Below, in pieces: positions 36,064 through 48,253 of a stretch of DNA of 64,000 bases. The DNA lies in contig PZJY01000003.1 in assembly GCA_031472005.1 (NCBI GenBank), positions 1,488,001-1,552,000 on the forward strand. The letters run 5' to 3'. Each line of letters starts with the position of its first letter. Within the stretch, counting starts at the first letter, position 1. Made by a program: the position numbers and the translations under genes. Source of the stretch: Tetracladium setigerum. Lineage: Eukaryota; Ascomycota; Leotiomycetes; Helotiales. Under the pieces are notes generated by a model that had not been told where the DNA came from, did not search any database, and worked only from the letters and a program-made list of their open reading frames with translations.

Positions 36064-37404
36064 ATGGATGACAAGAAGCAAGATGACTATGATGTTGAGA
36101 AGCCTCAGTTCAATGAGCGCAACTCTCCATCACAAAGAGATCCCTTCCTCGCGAGATCAGCCAGCGGCGCAGGGGGAAGCATCGTGCCCCCCTCGGTCAA
36201 GAATTTCCAGAACAGCCCTCCACTCTCTATTCTGGCCTACTGTCTCTCATCGATTTCTATGACCATTACAAACAAGTACTGTGTTTCTGGCCCTGACTGG
36301 AATTTGAACTTCTTCTATCTGGCTATTCAGGTAAGCTTTTCTCGGAGAAATGGCATCTGCTAGGACAAGGGGCTAATTTGAGATGGAATAGTCGGTCGTG
36401 TGCATTATCGCTATTGTGATTTGCAAGAATGTTGGCATGATTACGACTTTGGCACCCTTCGATACAAAGAAAGCTAAGACCTGTATGTCAACCAACCTGA
36501 CTACAAAATGCCAATTACTAACCATGATACAGGGTTCCCAATCTCTCTCCTGTTGGTTGGCATGATCTACACTAGCACTAAAGCCCTCCAATTCCTCTCA
36601 GTTCCAGTCTACACCATCTTCAAGAACTTGACAACCATTGTAATTGCGTATGGCGAGGTTCTTTGGTTTGGAGGAAGCGTTACACCATCTGCCCTCTTCT
36701 CCTTCGGACTCATGGTGCTCAGTTCCGTTGTTGCAGCTTGGGCCGATATCCAACATGCACTCTATGGAGGTGCTGGTCAGTCTGCTGAGGCAGCTGCCGC
36801 CATTTCGACTTTGAATGCTGGATATGCTTGGATGGGAATGAATGTATTCTGCACCGCAGCTTACGTTCTTTCTATGCGCAAGGTCATCAGAAAGATGAAC
36901 TTCAAAGATTGGGATAGTAAGTGCTAAATCTTGATAATCTGAGATATCTGCTAATACATTCCAGCCATGTTCTATAACAACCTTCTCACCATTCCAGTTC
37001 TCTTCCTCTTCTCCCTCGTCTTCGAGAACTGGTCCGCCGACAACATCAACAAGAACTTCCCTATCGAAAGCCGAAACAAGCTCATGACTGGCATGATATA
37101 TTCTGGTCTCGCCACTATCTTCATCTCATACTGCTCTGCGTGGTGTATTCGAGTCACCTCATCCACTACCTACTCCATGGTCGGAGCTCTCAACAAACTT
37201 CCTATCGCAGTCAGCGGCCTGATCTTCTTCGACGCCCCCGTCACATTCGGAAGTGTAACTGCTATCTTCATTGGCTTCGTTAGTGGAATTGTCTATACAT
37301 GGGCAAAGGTTAGACAGGCAGCTGTAAACAAGATGACCTTGCCTACACAACAACCCGTGATGAGCGCTAGCTCTCAAAGCAGTAGAGATGCTTCGAGATC
37401 ATAG
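36064..37404 (+). CDS. VRG4: Golgi GDP-mannose transporter
   Basis: Four exons: 36064-36330, 36392-36482, 36533-36916 and 36965-37404; 393 aa. The protein exchanges cytosolic GDP-mannose for GMP across the Golgi membrane and feeds mannosylation of proteins and sphingolipids. About ten hydrophobic helices are visible. The nucleotide-sugar binding motif is present as GALNKLP in the C-terminal half, and the conserved LTTIVIAYGEVLWFGG stretch in the middle. The N-terminal ~50 residues are polar and the tail Ser-rich. Introns of 61, 50 and 48 nt keep the frame. The ATG at 36064 sits in AAAATGG context; an earlier in-frame ATG at 36022 would add 14 residues. The Sur1-type mannosyltransferase 4 kb away uses the imported GDP-mannose. 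Confidence 0.94.
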
Positions 37405-37970
37405 ATTGATCAGCTTTTTGTGTAGTGTGAGCGAGTGCTTCGGTAATGAGAAAGCAGGCCAAACAAATGGTTGCAACCGTATTAAAGATAGAAAGTTTAT
37501 GGGTTTGGAATTCTTGTGTACTATACTGCTTTCTTTCATTTTCAATGACTTCTTTTAGACGATTGTATTTGAGGGTGAGACGGGGCGTTGATGGCGACTT
37601 TAGTCCTAGAACTTGTGGATGAAGGGAGGAAAATAGTGTTTGACTTGGACAAGAAGATGGTGGTTCAATTCATCTAGGATCTCCTCTAGGGATGGATCGT
37701 TGTCAAATAACACAAACGAATAATGTAAAGCTAGACGACTACATAATTTGACCTGAGTGAATATCAGACCGTCTCTTTGCCTCTGAGAAGATTTCAAAAA
37801 TATTTCGAGTGCTTTTGGGAAGCCCTTGGCGGGTGACGTCGAAAGCGCGGTTCCAAAATTTCCCTCACGTCTCCGGAATCATCTGCACTTACTATACTAT
37901 CATTGAGCTGGACTCAAATCGAACAGAATGCTACGAGTGCTATGGTAACGACAATTCCTAAACCTACAAT
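37405..37970. other. Spacer VRG4-MMM1
   Basis: VRG4 trailer and MMM1 upstream region; nothing else recognised. Confidence 0.45.
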
Positions 37971-39230
37971 ATGACTACAACGATCCAGCCACCACCGAGA
38001 GAATCCTCGTAAATTCCTATCCTTCCCTTTCCCCTCAGCATTCGCTCACACTCCCCGCAGACTCTCCTTCACACAAGGTCTCCTCCTCGGTCAACTCTCT
38101 GTTGTTATCCTCATCGGCGCCTTCATCAAATTCTTCATTTTTGGCGAAGCTCCTTCAGCCGATATCACATCCGCCCTCCGCGCAACCGAACGACGCTCAC
38201 GAACTCTCGCCCATAAACGCTCCCTTCTCACCCTTCGTTCCTCAACCCGCCATCCCTCACAACCACTCAACAAAAAGCGCTCCTCTGTCCTACGAAACCC
38301 CCACCACTTACTACCACTACGATTCTCAATAAAACATACTATAACGTCAATTCGCATCAGCCAGAGAGCCTAGACTGGTTCAATGTGCTGATTGCGCAGA
38401 CGATTGCCCAGTTTCGCGCAGATGCGCAACATGATGATGCGATTTTGGGAAGTTTGACGAAGGCCTTGAATGGAGGGAGTAGGCCGGAGTTTTTGGATGA
38501 GATTAAGATCACGGAACTAAGCCTTGGAGAGGACTTTCCCATTTTCAGCAACTGCAGAGTTATACCTGTGGACGAGGATGGTCTCACTTTTGGCGCCAAG
38601 GGGGAGGGAGGTGGAGGGAGGGAGGCAGGAAGACTACAAGCACGGATGGACGTTGACTTGAGTGATTTCATCACTTTGGCTATCGAAACGAAACTGCTAC
38701 TGAACTACCCCAAGCCGCTCGTTGCGGTGTTACCAGTTGCTTTAGCAGTGAGCGTGGTGAGGTTCAGTGGGACTTTGTCAATTTCGTTTATACCAGGCGG
38801 ACCATCATTACCTACCACCCTCGCTTTTAGTTTCTTGGATGATTATCGACTTGATTTCTCGGTCAGGAGTTTGGTGGGAAGCAGAAGCCGTTTACAAGAT
38901 GTCCCGAAGATTGCACAGTTAGTCGAAGCAAGACTACATACGTGGTTCGACGAGAGGGCTGTCGAGCCTCGATTCCAGCAGATTGAACTGCCGAGTCTAT
39001 GGCCACGTAAAAAGAATACCAGGGGAGGTGAGGAGGGCAGTGGTGTTGGTGCTGTGCCGGGTAGTGAGCCGCCGAGCATTAGTAGAGCAAAAGGGAGGGA
39101 AGTACAAAGGGATTTGAGGGAGGAAGCGAGGAGGGAAGTTGAGGCAGAGGAGGAGAGGAGAGAACAAGAAGGCTTGAGATGGAGGAGGCGAGGGGATTAT
39201 GCTATGCCTGGGAGTATGCCGATGACTTGA
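37971..39230 (+). CDS. MMM1: ERMES subunit Mmm1, with one frame break
   Basis: Exon 1 is 37971-38008 and exon 2 is 38061-39230. Mmm1 is the ER-anchored part of the ER-mitochondria encounter structure and moves phospholipids through its SMP domain. A short lumenal N-terminus (SSLSFTQGLLLGQLS) leads into one membrane helix (VVILIGAFIKFFIFG, ~26-44). A basic linker follows, then the SMP domain: ESLDWFNVLIAQTIAQFRAD, FLDEIKITELSLGEDFPIFS, VDLSDFITLAIETKLLLNYP. The tail is charged. The linker frame (to about 38297) and the SMP frame (from 38301) differ by one base at a five-C run, 38298-38302. Adding one C restores 402 aa and the family's proline-rich PPPLTTTTILNKTYYNVN linker. Likely a sequence error. 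Confidence 0.9.
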
Positions 39231-39926
39231 TAATCGGAATGAGATCTCTCTCAACTCTATCCTAGACCCACTGACTCAAGATACTTTTTGCTACTTCCAT
39301 GATTTGCAAGAAGTGAGCATACCTACCTACAGTAACTCGTACATTATTGGAAATCAACAGAATAGCAACAACCCATTTGCAGGACGCGAAAGGGTGAGAG
39401 GTCTGCTCGTACTCGCGTGTCGTATGCATACGTGTACGGGTACGACCATGCATTTCTAATTTTCTATCCCCGACACAACGCGCGAGGGTCAATTCAAAAT
39501 ACACTTTCTGGTATAATGCTTGAGATGGATTTCCAATTCCCTCCTCCCCACTCAATACAGCTCACAACCACTTAAATGGTCAACTTGTGATCCTTCCACC
39601 ACCACCATCACATCGTTCTATTCGGACATTCCCCATGAACTTGCGATGTACGAGCAGCCTTCGTACCCTAAGCGCAAAACGTCGGCTGTTCGGTGTTTTC
39701 ACCTCACGTCGCTTACGACGACGTTAGAGTTTTTGGTAACTTTCGACAACGGAAGACTCCGTTCTTCCATGCACCTATTCTACCAATTGCGGTATGGAAC
39801 GCGTGAAGGTCCACTACTTTACTTCCTTCATGTAAGATCTTACATAGAACGGCAATTACAATTACGTATATTCTGTGTCGATAATTATAATATTACAGTC
39901 CCGTAGTATCTAGTATTACAGTCCAA
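39231..39926. other. Convergent spacer MMM1/PTH
   Basis: Trailers of two convergent genes. A plus-strand frame at 39520-39906 shows no family features. Confidence 0.4.
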
Positions 39927-40472
39927 CTAACCATTCCCTAACCTCAGTAATTCTGCCTCTATCCGTCCGGTACAGGCCTCGATCTTACTCTTCTCCTGCC
40001 CATTCATCTTCCGCAGCACGTATGACGCGACAGCATTTGGCTCTCTGCTCTCCGGCCGGCCAATTCCCACCCCTATACGTACGAACTTCCCACTGCCCCC
40101 CAGAGCCTCCTTAATACTCTTTAAGCCATTATGACCCTTCGCACTCGCCGATCCATCCTTCACCTTGACCTGCCCCAGCGGCAGTTCTAGCTCATCGTGT
40201 ATCACCACGAGCTGCGTCTGCTCACCGCGATGTTGGCTTTGAAATTGTTTCCACGCCTTGGAGACGGCGGGTCCGGAGACATTCATGTAGGATGGTGATT
40301 GCCATAACGTGAAATTTGCGCCGCTGGCTGATGGTGTGCCTGGGCGTAGATGTGGTAGGGAAAGAGAGGAGGCGAGCGCAGCGAGGATTGTGTGGCCGGT
40401 GGAGTGGAGGGTGTTGGAGTATGTTGCTCCTGGATTGCCGATGGAGCAGACGAGGAGCCTGGCTTGTGACAT
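39927..40472 (-). CDS. Peptidyl-tRNA hydrolase, bacterial (Pth1) type
   Basis: A single exon of 181 aa. The enzyme releases peptides from peptidyl-tRNA that dissociates from ribosomes; bacterial-type copies in fungi are usually thought mitochondrial. Motifs: CSIGNPGATYSNTLHSTGH (catalytic Asn in GNPG and the His corresponding to E. coli His20), the substrate-groove Asn in SPSYMNVSG, VVIHDELELPLGQVKVKDG (catalytic Asp), GHNGLKSIKEALGG and RIGVGIGRPE. The usual 'RHN' around the catalytic His is altered to LHS here, although the His itself is kept. No clear presequence is visible before the hydrophobic first strand. Confidence 0.9.
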   Translation of the reverse strand: MSQARLLVCSIGNPGATYSNTLHSTGHTILAALASSLSLPHLRPGTPSASGANFTLWQSPSYMNVSGPAVSKAWKQFQSQHRGEQTQLVVIHDELELPLGQVKVKDGSASAKGHNGLKSIKEALGGSGKFVRIGVGIGRPESREPNAVASYVLRKMNGQEKSKIEACTGRIEAELLRLGNG

Positions 40473-41292
40473 GTTTGCCTTTGGCGACGAGTACTGTAGT
40501 AAGAGATGAGGTGTGTTTGTTTGTTTGACTTCGGCCAGAGAAGATGGACGCGCACTCTGCTTGTCGTTACAGGCGACGTTTTCTACTTTCTTTTAAGTAC
40601 CGTACGTACGCGGCGAGTATGACTGCGAGTGCGAGTATGACTGCTTGCCGGTGTTGTCAGCGCAAGGAGGCGGATGCTGGTAGATGGAACATTCATATTT
40701 TTTGAGGCTATGCTTGCTAATGTTAGAACTTGAGAGTGAATTTGCAGTCGCTGCAACAAGGATCAGTGATATGCGGCGTACGGTAAGTGCGGTTGCTATA
40801 TAATTAATTGGATGGAACATTGCACTTTCTTTTGGACCTCATTCTGCTTGAAAGAAAGAAACAGTTCCTGTCCCTGCTGTCACCCCATTTCTTCTTTGGG
40901 AAATTATTGTGAATCTTATATTTACGGTAGAGCATTATGCTTATTATAAACCTCGGCTCTTGACATCAAAGCTTCGTCCTCTCAGCGTCCACTTCCTCCC
41001 CCTGTTTTCCTTGGTAACGGGGACCCTCACCTCAATCAACCACGAGAGTGGCTCCGACACCGACTTCCCGACTCCACAGCGACATCCATCTTTCTCATCT
41101 CATCTCCTTTCAACAAAACAACACACACCGCGCTCGCACTCTCCTTCTTTCTCTCCTGTACAAACTCACGGCCTCTCTTTTTCTCAATGCGCCTCTAAGG
41201 GACTAGACATCTCCCACCAACCTCGGGGTCCCTCCTCCATTACGCCAACTACCCAACTCTACCTTCAACGTACCCCTTAGACGCCCTTCACA
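40473..41292. other. Divergent spacer PTH/SUR1
   Basis: Divergent upstream region. The last ~300 bases before SUR1 are CT-rich leader-like sequence with a long but uncharacteristic Ser/Pro/Thr open frame (40909-41280). Confidence 0.45.
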
Positions 41293-42382
41293 ATGCGTCG
41301 CGGAACAGCAATCTTCCTGATAATAAACCTGACGATAATCGGTTTCCTCGTCCACGCCTGCAGCACTCTTATCGGTCTTCTCTTCGAGGATGGCGCCGCA
41401 GATGCTATCGCCCGTGCAGAAATTCCCGCTCCTTCGTCCGAGTTGATCGATGGGAGGAAACAGCTTATTCCCAAGATTATACATCAGACCTATATCAATG
41501 AGAGCATTCCACAGAGATGGCAAGCAGGGCAGCAGAGTTGTTTGGATTTCCACAAAGACTACGAATACATGGTATGTCCTGTTCCCACTTCCCCAAAATA
41601 GGGAGAGAATGAGAAGGGCCACGACTGACAGAACATGGAAATAGCTCTGGACCGACGCCAAAAGCAGAGAGTTCATAGTCAAGGAATATCCATGGTTCAT
41701 AGATACCTTCGATAACTATCCATTCCCCATCCAACGTGCAGACTCAATCCGCTATTTCGTCCTCGCCTTCTATGGAGGAATCTATATCGACCTCGATGAC
41801 GGCTGCAATCGCCGTCTCGACCCCCTTCTCTCCTACCCTGCCTGGGTGCGTCGAACACTCCCCACGGGAATTTCAAACGACGCCATGGGTTCAGTTCCCA
41901 ACCACCCATTCTTCCTGAAGACCATCGACGTTCTACAATCCTACAACCGCAACTGGGGCATGCCCTACATCACCGTCATGTACAGCACCGGGCCACTCTT
42001 CCTCTCCGTCGTCTGGAAAGAATACCTTCGTGACACACGACCAGCGAGTGAGCATTTGAGGATCTTGATGCCAGATGAGTATAAGGGGCATGTGTGGAGT
42101 TTCTTCAATATTACCAAGGGCAACAGTTGGCACGGGAAGGATGCGCAGACGATCTTTTGGATGGGCAAGCATTGGTTTTTGATCACGGTGGTGGGATTCT
42201 TGATTGCAGGCGTGGTTGGGAGTGGTCTATGGTGGTTATGGAGTATGTGGGTCATGCGGGGGACGAAGAGTGCGAGAGGAATTGTGTTGGGACCGTTGGG
42301 TAACTTGGGAGGCTTCTGGAGGAGAAGCACGAGTGGTAATAAGGAGGGTGGGAGGTACCAGTTGGTCGATCGAATGGCTTGA
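41293..42382 (+). CDS. SUR1: Inositol-phosphoceramide mannosyltransferase (Sur1/Csh1 family)
   Basis: Two exons, 41293-41571 and 41645-42382; 338 aa. The enzyme transfers mannose from GDP-mannose to inositol phosphoceramide in the Golgi. An N-terminal membrane anchor (FLIINLTIIGFLVHAC) is followed by the catalytic domain: IPKIIHQTYINESIPQRW, RYFVLAFYGGIYIDLDDGCN (the DxD metal motif is DLDD), and SVPNHPFFLKTIDVLQSYNR. The late region SFFNITKGNSWHGKDAQTIFW is typical of the family. A second membrane span lies near the C-terminus (ITVVGFLIAGVVGSGLWWLW). The alternative, an Och1-type alpha-1,6-mannosyltransferase, shares the sugar-binding DxD region but not this second helix and ending. Confidence 0.88.
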
Positions 42383-43463
42383 GAAAGCGAGCTCGTGAAG
42401 AAGTGGCGTCTTAAAGAAGAGGGACCTTGGGCATCACAAGATGAGCAAGACAACTAAAGAGAAGGAAGAAAGGAAAATGGGAAAGGAAGGAGTGTGTACT
42501 CGCTAGTGCAGCATATAGTACTCCATCTCCTTCCTTGGTTTGTGGGACCCTTTGTAAACGACGAGGATGAGATAATTCTCTTCACCATTTTGTTTCTCAC
42601 CTAATCGGGTTTTGGGAGTTTTAAATTGAAGGATAAGAGTTCTCTTTTGTTAGAAATACTACTCCAAACAAAGAGGGAGAGGAGGAAACGGAAGAGAAAA
42701 GGAGTTTTTTCCGGATTAGTTGGTGTTTGGGGTGATAGATATAGTATTTTGTAATTATTTGTGAGGGAATTGATTATGTCGTTCCCCTCTATTCTTGTGT
42801 GTGCTTGGATTTCGTGATTTAAGAGTGAGTTCTTAGTTTTGCTCAGTGGGCGGACGGTCATAGATACCTAACGCTAACATGAAAGTTGAACAATGTGCTT
42901 TCTTCTCCGAGTATGCTGTGGCTTCAAGGTGAAAGTGCAAATGCTCGCGTATGCTTGGCGAACTAGAGAATCCCCATAGCCGATCTTCAGACAACATCAA
43001 CCGGATACTTCGCGATCCAGTTATATTATTGCAGCATCTACAGCCGGATGAAAAGCTGGAGTTCAACATAGACTTTAAAGTTCTCGGAGGTAGGCAGGCA
43101 CGCATGCAAGCCTCATCTAATCTCCCCGTCTTTTTGCACTGTGGTGTGAGGATTCGATAGTCTGCTGTCCGTGACGACCAAGTATCCGTGCGGGAGCCTC
43201 CTTTATCACTCAATTCAGCCAAGTTTGGTAGACGGCGTACTATAGCATGAGCATCGCCCAAAGGTTTGCCTTTGTGGATGAAGTAGTGGCCTTGCATCTT
43301 CGAGTATTTGGAGCTTTGAACTTGCAAACGGTCGATCAAGCCCGTATTCCTTAAGGTTTGGGAGTCCGAGTATAGCACGCCCATAAAGCATTGCTTTCCG
43401 TCGAGATGTCTAGAAAATCGAAGAAATGTACCACTCTCGTTTTCACTCAGCTCCATTCTCGTG
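42383..43463. other. Spacer SUR1-galactose oxidase
   Basis: A 207-codon minus-strand frame (43456-42833) ends only 7 bases from the galactose oxidase ATG. It has no recognised motif, so I leave it uncalled. The remainder is SUR1 trailer. Confidence 0.4.
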
Positions 43464-46190
43464 ATGCTTCACCTCAGATATATCCCCTTCCTCTTGGCGT
43501 TGCGGTTGGTTGATGCAATTACGATCACCGTTGACAGTGCACAGAATGGGTGGGCTGGGGCAAAGGCCATAGACGGGAATACTGGAACCTTTTGGCATAC
43601 TCAATATTCACCTGATAAGCCTCTGCCTCATGTGGCGACGCTTGATCTTGTCACATCACAATGGATCACCGGCTTCACCTATCTCCCGCGTCAGGATGTG
43701 CCAGTCGGTGGTGGTATCAACGGCAATATTGGGCAGCACAATATCGAAGTTAGTACCAACAACGTACTATGGACGACTGTTATATCTAAGGTATGTTGAA
43801 CCTCGCCTTAAGCTTATATTTTCTCCTTTCTTCGCGGAGTTAAGCGGCTTTCGACTATTCTAATCACGTTTGCTAATTCTTAACTTCAAGAGTGTATACG
43901 CAGACACCAAGCTTTTGAAAACAGAAACTTTCGCAGCGGTGCAAGCTCGATACGTCCGGATTACTGCTTTGACAGAAGCCGGAAATCGTGGGCCTTGGAC
44001 CAGCGCAGCAGAATTTGGGGTTATTTTGCAAGGTGCAACAACGACAACTTCCAGTGCTCCTCCAACCACCACATCAAGTGGTGCCGGAACTCTCAATACT
44101 GTCTCTGCAGCAATCTCCGGAATCACTGTTGACTGTTTCCAACCCGGACGAGAGGCCGCTCGAGCGATCGATGGGGCTCCAAACACCTTCTGGGATGCTC
44201 GCTACGACCCAGCGGTTCCCTTGCCTCACAACGCCGTTCTGAATCTTGGTGCTAACACACAAGTTGTGGTTGGCTTTACATATCTTCCTCGTCAAGACGT
44301 ACCAACTGGTGGCGCCCTCAATGGCAATATTGGGAGATATACCATTGAGGCAAGTATCGATGGTGCCAATTGGTCGGCTGCATTCAGTGGATCCTTTGTA
44401 GATGATAGGACGCTGAAAAGTGTTTCTTTTCCCCAGATAGCGGCACGCTTCATTCGCATCACAGCTTTGACAGAGGCGGGGAATAGGGGCCGTGGACAAC
44501 TGCGGCGGAATTTGGAGTGCTTGTGTTGACGAATGCCACACCACCGCCTCCTCCACCTCACCGTAAGTCTTGAGTACTTCTCTCTTGAAACTTTGCTGAT
44601 ATATTTCTTAGGTGGCAGCTGGGGCGCTGTGATCGCACTCCCACTTGTAGCAGCTGGTGCTTTCCTAATTCCTGAAAGTGGCAAAGTCCTGACCTTCTCT
44701 GCAAGTGGTATTAAAGACTTTGATTCGAATGGACACACCAACACAGCAACATATACGCCCTCAACAGGCGCTGTTTCTCTGCGTGACGTTCGAAACACAG
44801 GCCATGACATGTTCTGTCCCGGAATCTCTCTCGATGTCAATGGCCGTCCGGTCATAACGGGAGGAAATAATCATGACAAGACGAGCATCTATAATCCCGT
44901 TACGGATGCATGGACAGCGGCGGCGACGATGAAGAAGCTCAGAGGATATCAATCCTCAACCCTTCTTTCTGATGGTCGTGTGTTCACAATAGGTGGCTCT
45001 TGGCTCCCACCTGCCGATCGAGGGGGGAAACATGGAGAAATTTACGATGTGAATGCGAATACGTGGACATTATTGCCTGGATGTCCTGTAGATCCCATGC
45101 TCACAAATGATGCGGCAGGCAATTTCCGAAGTGACAATCATGCGTGGCTATTTGGTTGGAAGGATGGATCAGTATTCCAAGCTGGTCCTAGCAAGGCAAT
45201 GAACTGGTAAGAAATTGTGAATTACTTCCCCATTCTATATGTTCTGAACACGCGCTCTCATATTGGAATATATACCGTCTCGACAAGTCAACATTCACGC
45301 GAGATTTGATTTCATTGACTTCTGGACCTTGCTGATATTGAAATAGGTATGGGACCACTGGTACAGGTAGCCGAAGTGCCGCTGGCCTCAGAGCCGCTGA
45401 CACCGACTCAATGTGTGGAATTGCTGTCATGTATGATGCTGTCAACGGCAAAATATTCACAGCAGGAGGCTCACCTAGTTATGAGAACTCTCAAGCCACA
45501 AGCAACGTGCATCTCGTCACCATCGGAGCCGCTGGTAGCCAGCCAACGGTTGCCCGGCTCACCTCCATGACATACAGGAGAGCATTCCACAACGGTGTTG
45601 TACTTCCAGACGGGAAGATATTCGTGACTGGCGGTCAATCATATGCCGTTCCATTCAGTGATAACGACGCGGTTTTCCAGCCTGAGATGTGGGATCCAGA
45701 GACTCAAAGTTTTACTATCCTCCCGGTTCATCGTGTTCCTCGAACATACCACAGTATTGCTCTGCTTTTGTTGGACGGAACTGTTTTCACCGGAGGTGGA
45801 GGTCTTTGTGGAGGCTGTAGCACGAATCATCTGGATGCTGAGATCTTCAGCCCCGGATACCTCTTCAATCCCAATGGAACAGCTGCAACAAGACCAGTAA
45901 TAAGTGCCGTCTCAGCAACTACTGCTCGGATTGGATCAACGGTGACGGTGACGACTGATTCTGCGGTTACGAAATTCTCCCTCATTCGATATGGTTCCGT
46001 CACCCATACCGTTAATACCGATCAACGCCGCATTGCAATTGTCCCCGTGAGTAACGCGGCAGGTACATCACACAGCTTTGTCATTCCTGGAGATTCTGGA
46101 GTGGCATTACCGGGCTATTGGATGATTTTTGCGGTGAACGCTGCTGGTGTTCCGAGTGTGGCGAAGTCATTGAAGATTACTCTTGTTTGA
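43464..46190 (+). CDS. Secreted galactose oxidase (copper radical oxidase, AA5) with two F5/8C modules, one frame break
   Basis: Exons 43464-43790, 43891-44562, 44612-45206 and 45347-46190. The enzyme oxidises primary alcohols such as C6 of galactose, making H2O2. A signal peptide (~1-18) precedes two F5/8 type C (CBM32) modules, each with GFTYLPRQDVP and RITALTEAGNRG; the first is followed by a Thr/Ser linker. The kelch-type catalytic domain has HDMFCPGISLD (Cys of the Tyr-Cys cofactor), LRGYQSSTLLSDGRVFTIGG (its Tyr), GGSW (stacking Trp), RTYHSIALLL (Tyr/His copper ligands) and THTVNTDQRR (His ligand). The second module breaks frame at GGGGCC (44486-44491). One added base gives the PWTTAAEFGVLVL ending seen in module 1 and 812 aa in all. 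Confidence 0.9.
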
Positions 46191-47314
46191 TACCATAGTC
46201 GGAGTGTGTAAATAGTTAAAATATGTAGTCGAACAAGAATGAATATATTCTCTGTGATATTAATCTCTGAATAAACATTTTCTGGGGAAGAGTAAACAAT
46301 AATCATGCTTGTCTTCATCTTAGCTCGAAATCTTTTATTGATATACTGGACAGTTTACTGAAGGAGAGAAATGTGGAATGAAGTTTACCGACAGCCTACT
46401 AATTTTTGGGGACCCCCGTGTACTCTCTAGAATTGGCAAAAAATCATCATCCCTTTTAGTTTTCGTACACTGAACACCAAGTAAAGTGCTAGATACAGTC
46501 TGGCTAGATAGGGTTGCTCAAAGGTGAGATGAAGAATCTCGCTTAAGTTCCAATTCATGTTTTCAGTTGAAGCTCCAGATTGAGAAATGGCGCTAAATCT
46601 ACATATTTCTTTGCAATCTGACAACCACTGGAACACCTTGATCAAACAAAATCGGCCTGTTCACCCGTGTTATACGACTTTAGAATAAGATCTCCATAAG
46701 TATCTAATAGTCTTCTGATCTTGGCTGTGCTTTTTCAAAGAAGTCTCTCGTAAGGTCTGATATATATCCAGTTACGCCCTCCTGCTTTCACATACGACCA
46801 TAGACTAAAGAGAATTGGGCATCCCGTCCGCTCTGCCATACACAAGCTTTAGATCGGTAGATTAGTAGTTGGGTGGGTGACCACCAGCGAATCCCTGCTG
46901 TTGTATGTACTCTTTTGCACTTTTTTGTTGTTGTGGAATGGCGAGTTGTGGTGACAGGGTTTTTTTGGCATCCTTTTTTTTGGGCTGGAGGGCGACGAGA
47001 ACACACGCAACACACGCGGGCTTTACAAATTATAGTGGGTCTTCATTTATCTTTTGCCCCACGAACTTTCCTGTAATGGAAGATTGAATGAAATCCGTCC
47101 AATAGCTGATAGTATTAATGTGGTAAACCAAAGTGAGACCCCGCACACAAACTTTACATTGGTCCGAAAAGCCAGTCCATAACGGAGCACATCTCAATTC
47201 CTTCCATTTTTTTTTTCATTTTCGTTTCCCCACCATCGCCCACATGCAGATATAGATCCAAATAAGCCGCCGGCGTTCCAAATCAAGCAAAAACATTCGT
47301 TTGTTTAGCTCATT
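46191..47314. other. Spacer galactose oxidase-tRNA
   Basis: No gene recognised. Several T-rich runs occur between 46920 and 47225. Confidence 0.45.
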
Positions 47315-47402
47315 CCCTCGGTCGTCTAGTTGGTTTATGGCGTCCGGCTGTAATTGTATCAGTCTCACCGGAATGTCGGGGGTTCGACTCTCCCCTGAGG
47401 GA
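47315..47402 (+). tRNA. tRNA-Tyr (GUA) with a 13-nt intron
   Basis: The acceptor stem CCCTCGG pairs with CTGAGGG (one G-T), followed by A73. The D arm uses GTC/GGC, the anticodon stem TCCGG/CCGGA, and the T arm GGGGG-TTCGACT-CTCCC. The anticodon loop is CTGTAA, then a 13-nt intron (47354-47366), then A38, so the anticodon is GTA at 47350-47352. C1-G72 and an intron after position 37 are hallmarks of eukaryotic tRNA-Tyr. The mature length is 75 nt before CCA. A T-run just downstream (from about 47434) can serve as the pol III terminator. Confidence 0.9.
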
Positions 47403-48253
47403 TCTCAGGACAGATGCAAACATCTGGAAAATCATTTTTTTGCACTTTTTTCCTTCATTTTTTCGATTCATTTTTGATCATTGGAAGAAAGATGAGGACT
47501 TTTGGTTTGGAGCATTTTTTTTTCGGTGAAGTGGGGTGGAGACGATGTATTTAAGCGATGAATGATCCGACCCGTCGAGATTTTGTGAGGTATCTAGGTG
47601 ATAGATACCTTAGGCGAGGCAGGAAAGAAGAACCTGATACTCAAGAACTAGAACGTTGCATGTGTCTATACTTGAGGCGGAGACTGTTGGAAAGTATTCA
47701 TTGTGTCCATAGAGATGGAGAAGAGTGAGTGAGTGAGTGACAAATTCCCATGACATCAATGATCATTTTTCAACGGTGTGTGTCAGTGGAACGATGCCAA
47801 CTAATATCTGATTTATCTCGCCTACTTCTCCTCAATACTACTATCTATTCTATTCTCTCTTCCGTACATTTCCCACATCTAAGAGGACAGGACCCTCAAG
47901 ACCAGTCGACGCTATAATTCCAGCCCTCGGCCTGTACAGTACAGTAAGGTTAAGTATCCTAGCGCCAAGAATAGCTAGCCCCTTATTAAGCTAAGCGAAA
48001 CAACCCCACGCTGTGCTTGTGCTGCACCCCGCCAACTCCAGCTCGTTTCCTGCCGCCTCCTCTCCCCAATAACCGAATTGCAGCAACCCTCGACCATAAC
48101 GACCAATGGCCGAGAATTCAACACCGACATGAGCTGCTGATGGAGGGAACCATCAATGGTGAACCGAAAGCACGCCAGCATGTGGATAAGGCTCAGGCTC
48201 AGGCTCAGGCCAAGGAGAAGGAGAGAGAGAGAGAGAAAGGCAAGGAGGAGATC
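47403..48253. other. Spacer tRNA-SDR gene
   Basis: T-rich terminator-like runs at 47434-47530, then leader-like sequence. A GAGT repeat lies near 47725-47740, and a CTCAGG-type repeat plus a GA run lie at about 48190-48238 just before the SDR start. Confidence 0.45.

Noticed and set aside
42833..43456. 207-codon minus-strand ORF between SUR1 and galactose oxidase
   Set aside because: No recognisable domain and it lies 7 bases from the opposing galactose oxidase start; probably chance, though a hypothetical gene cannot be excluded.
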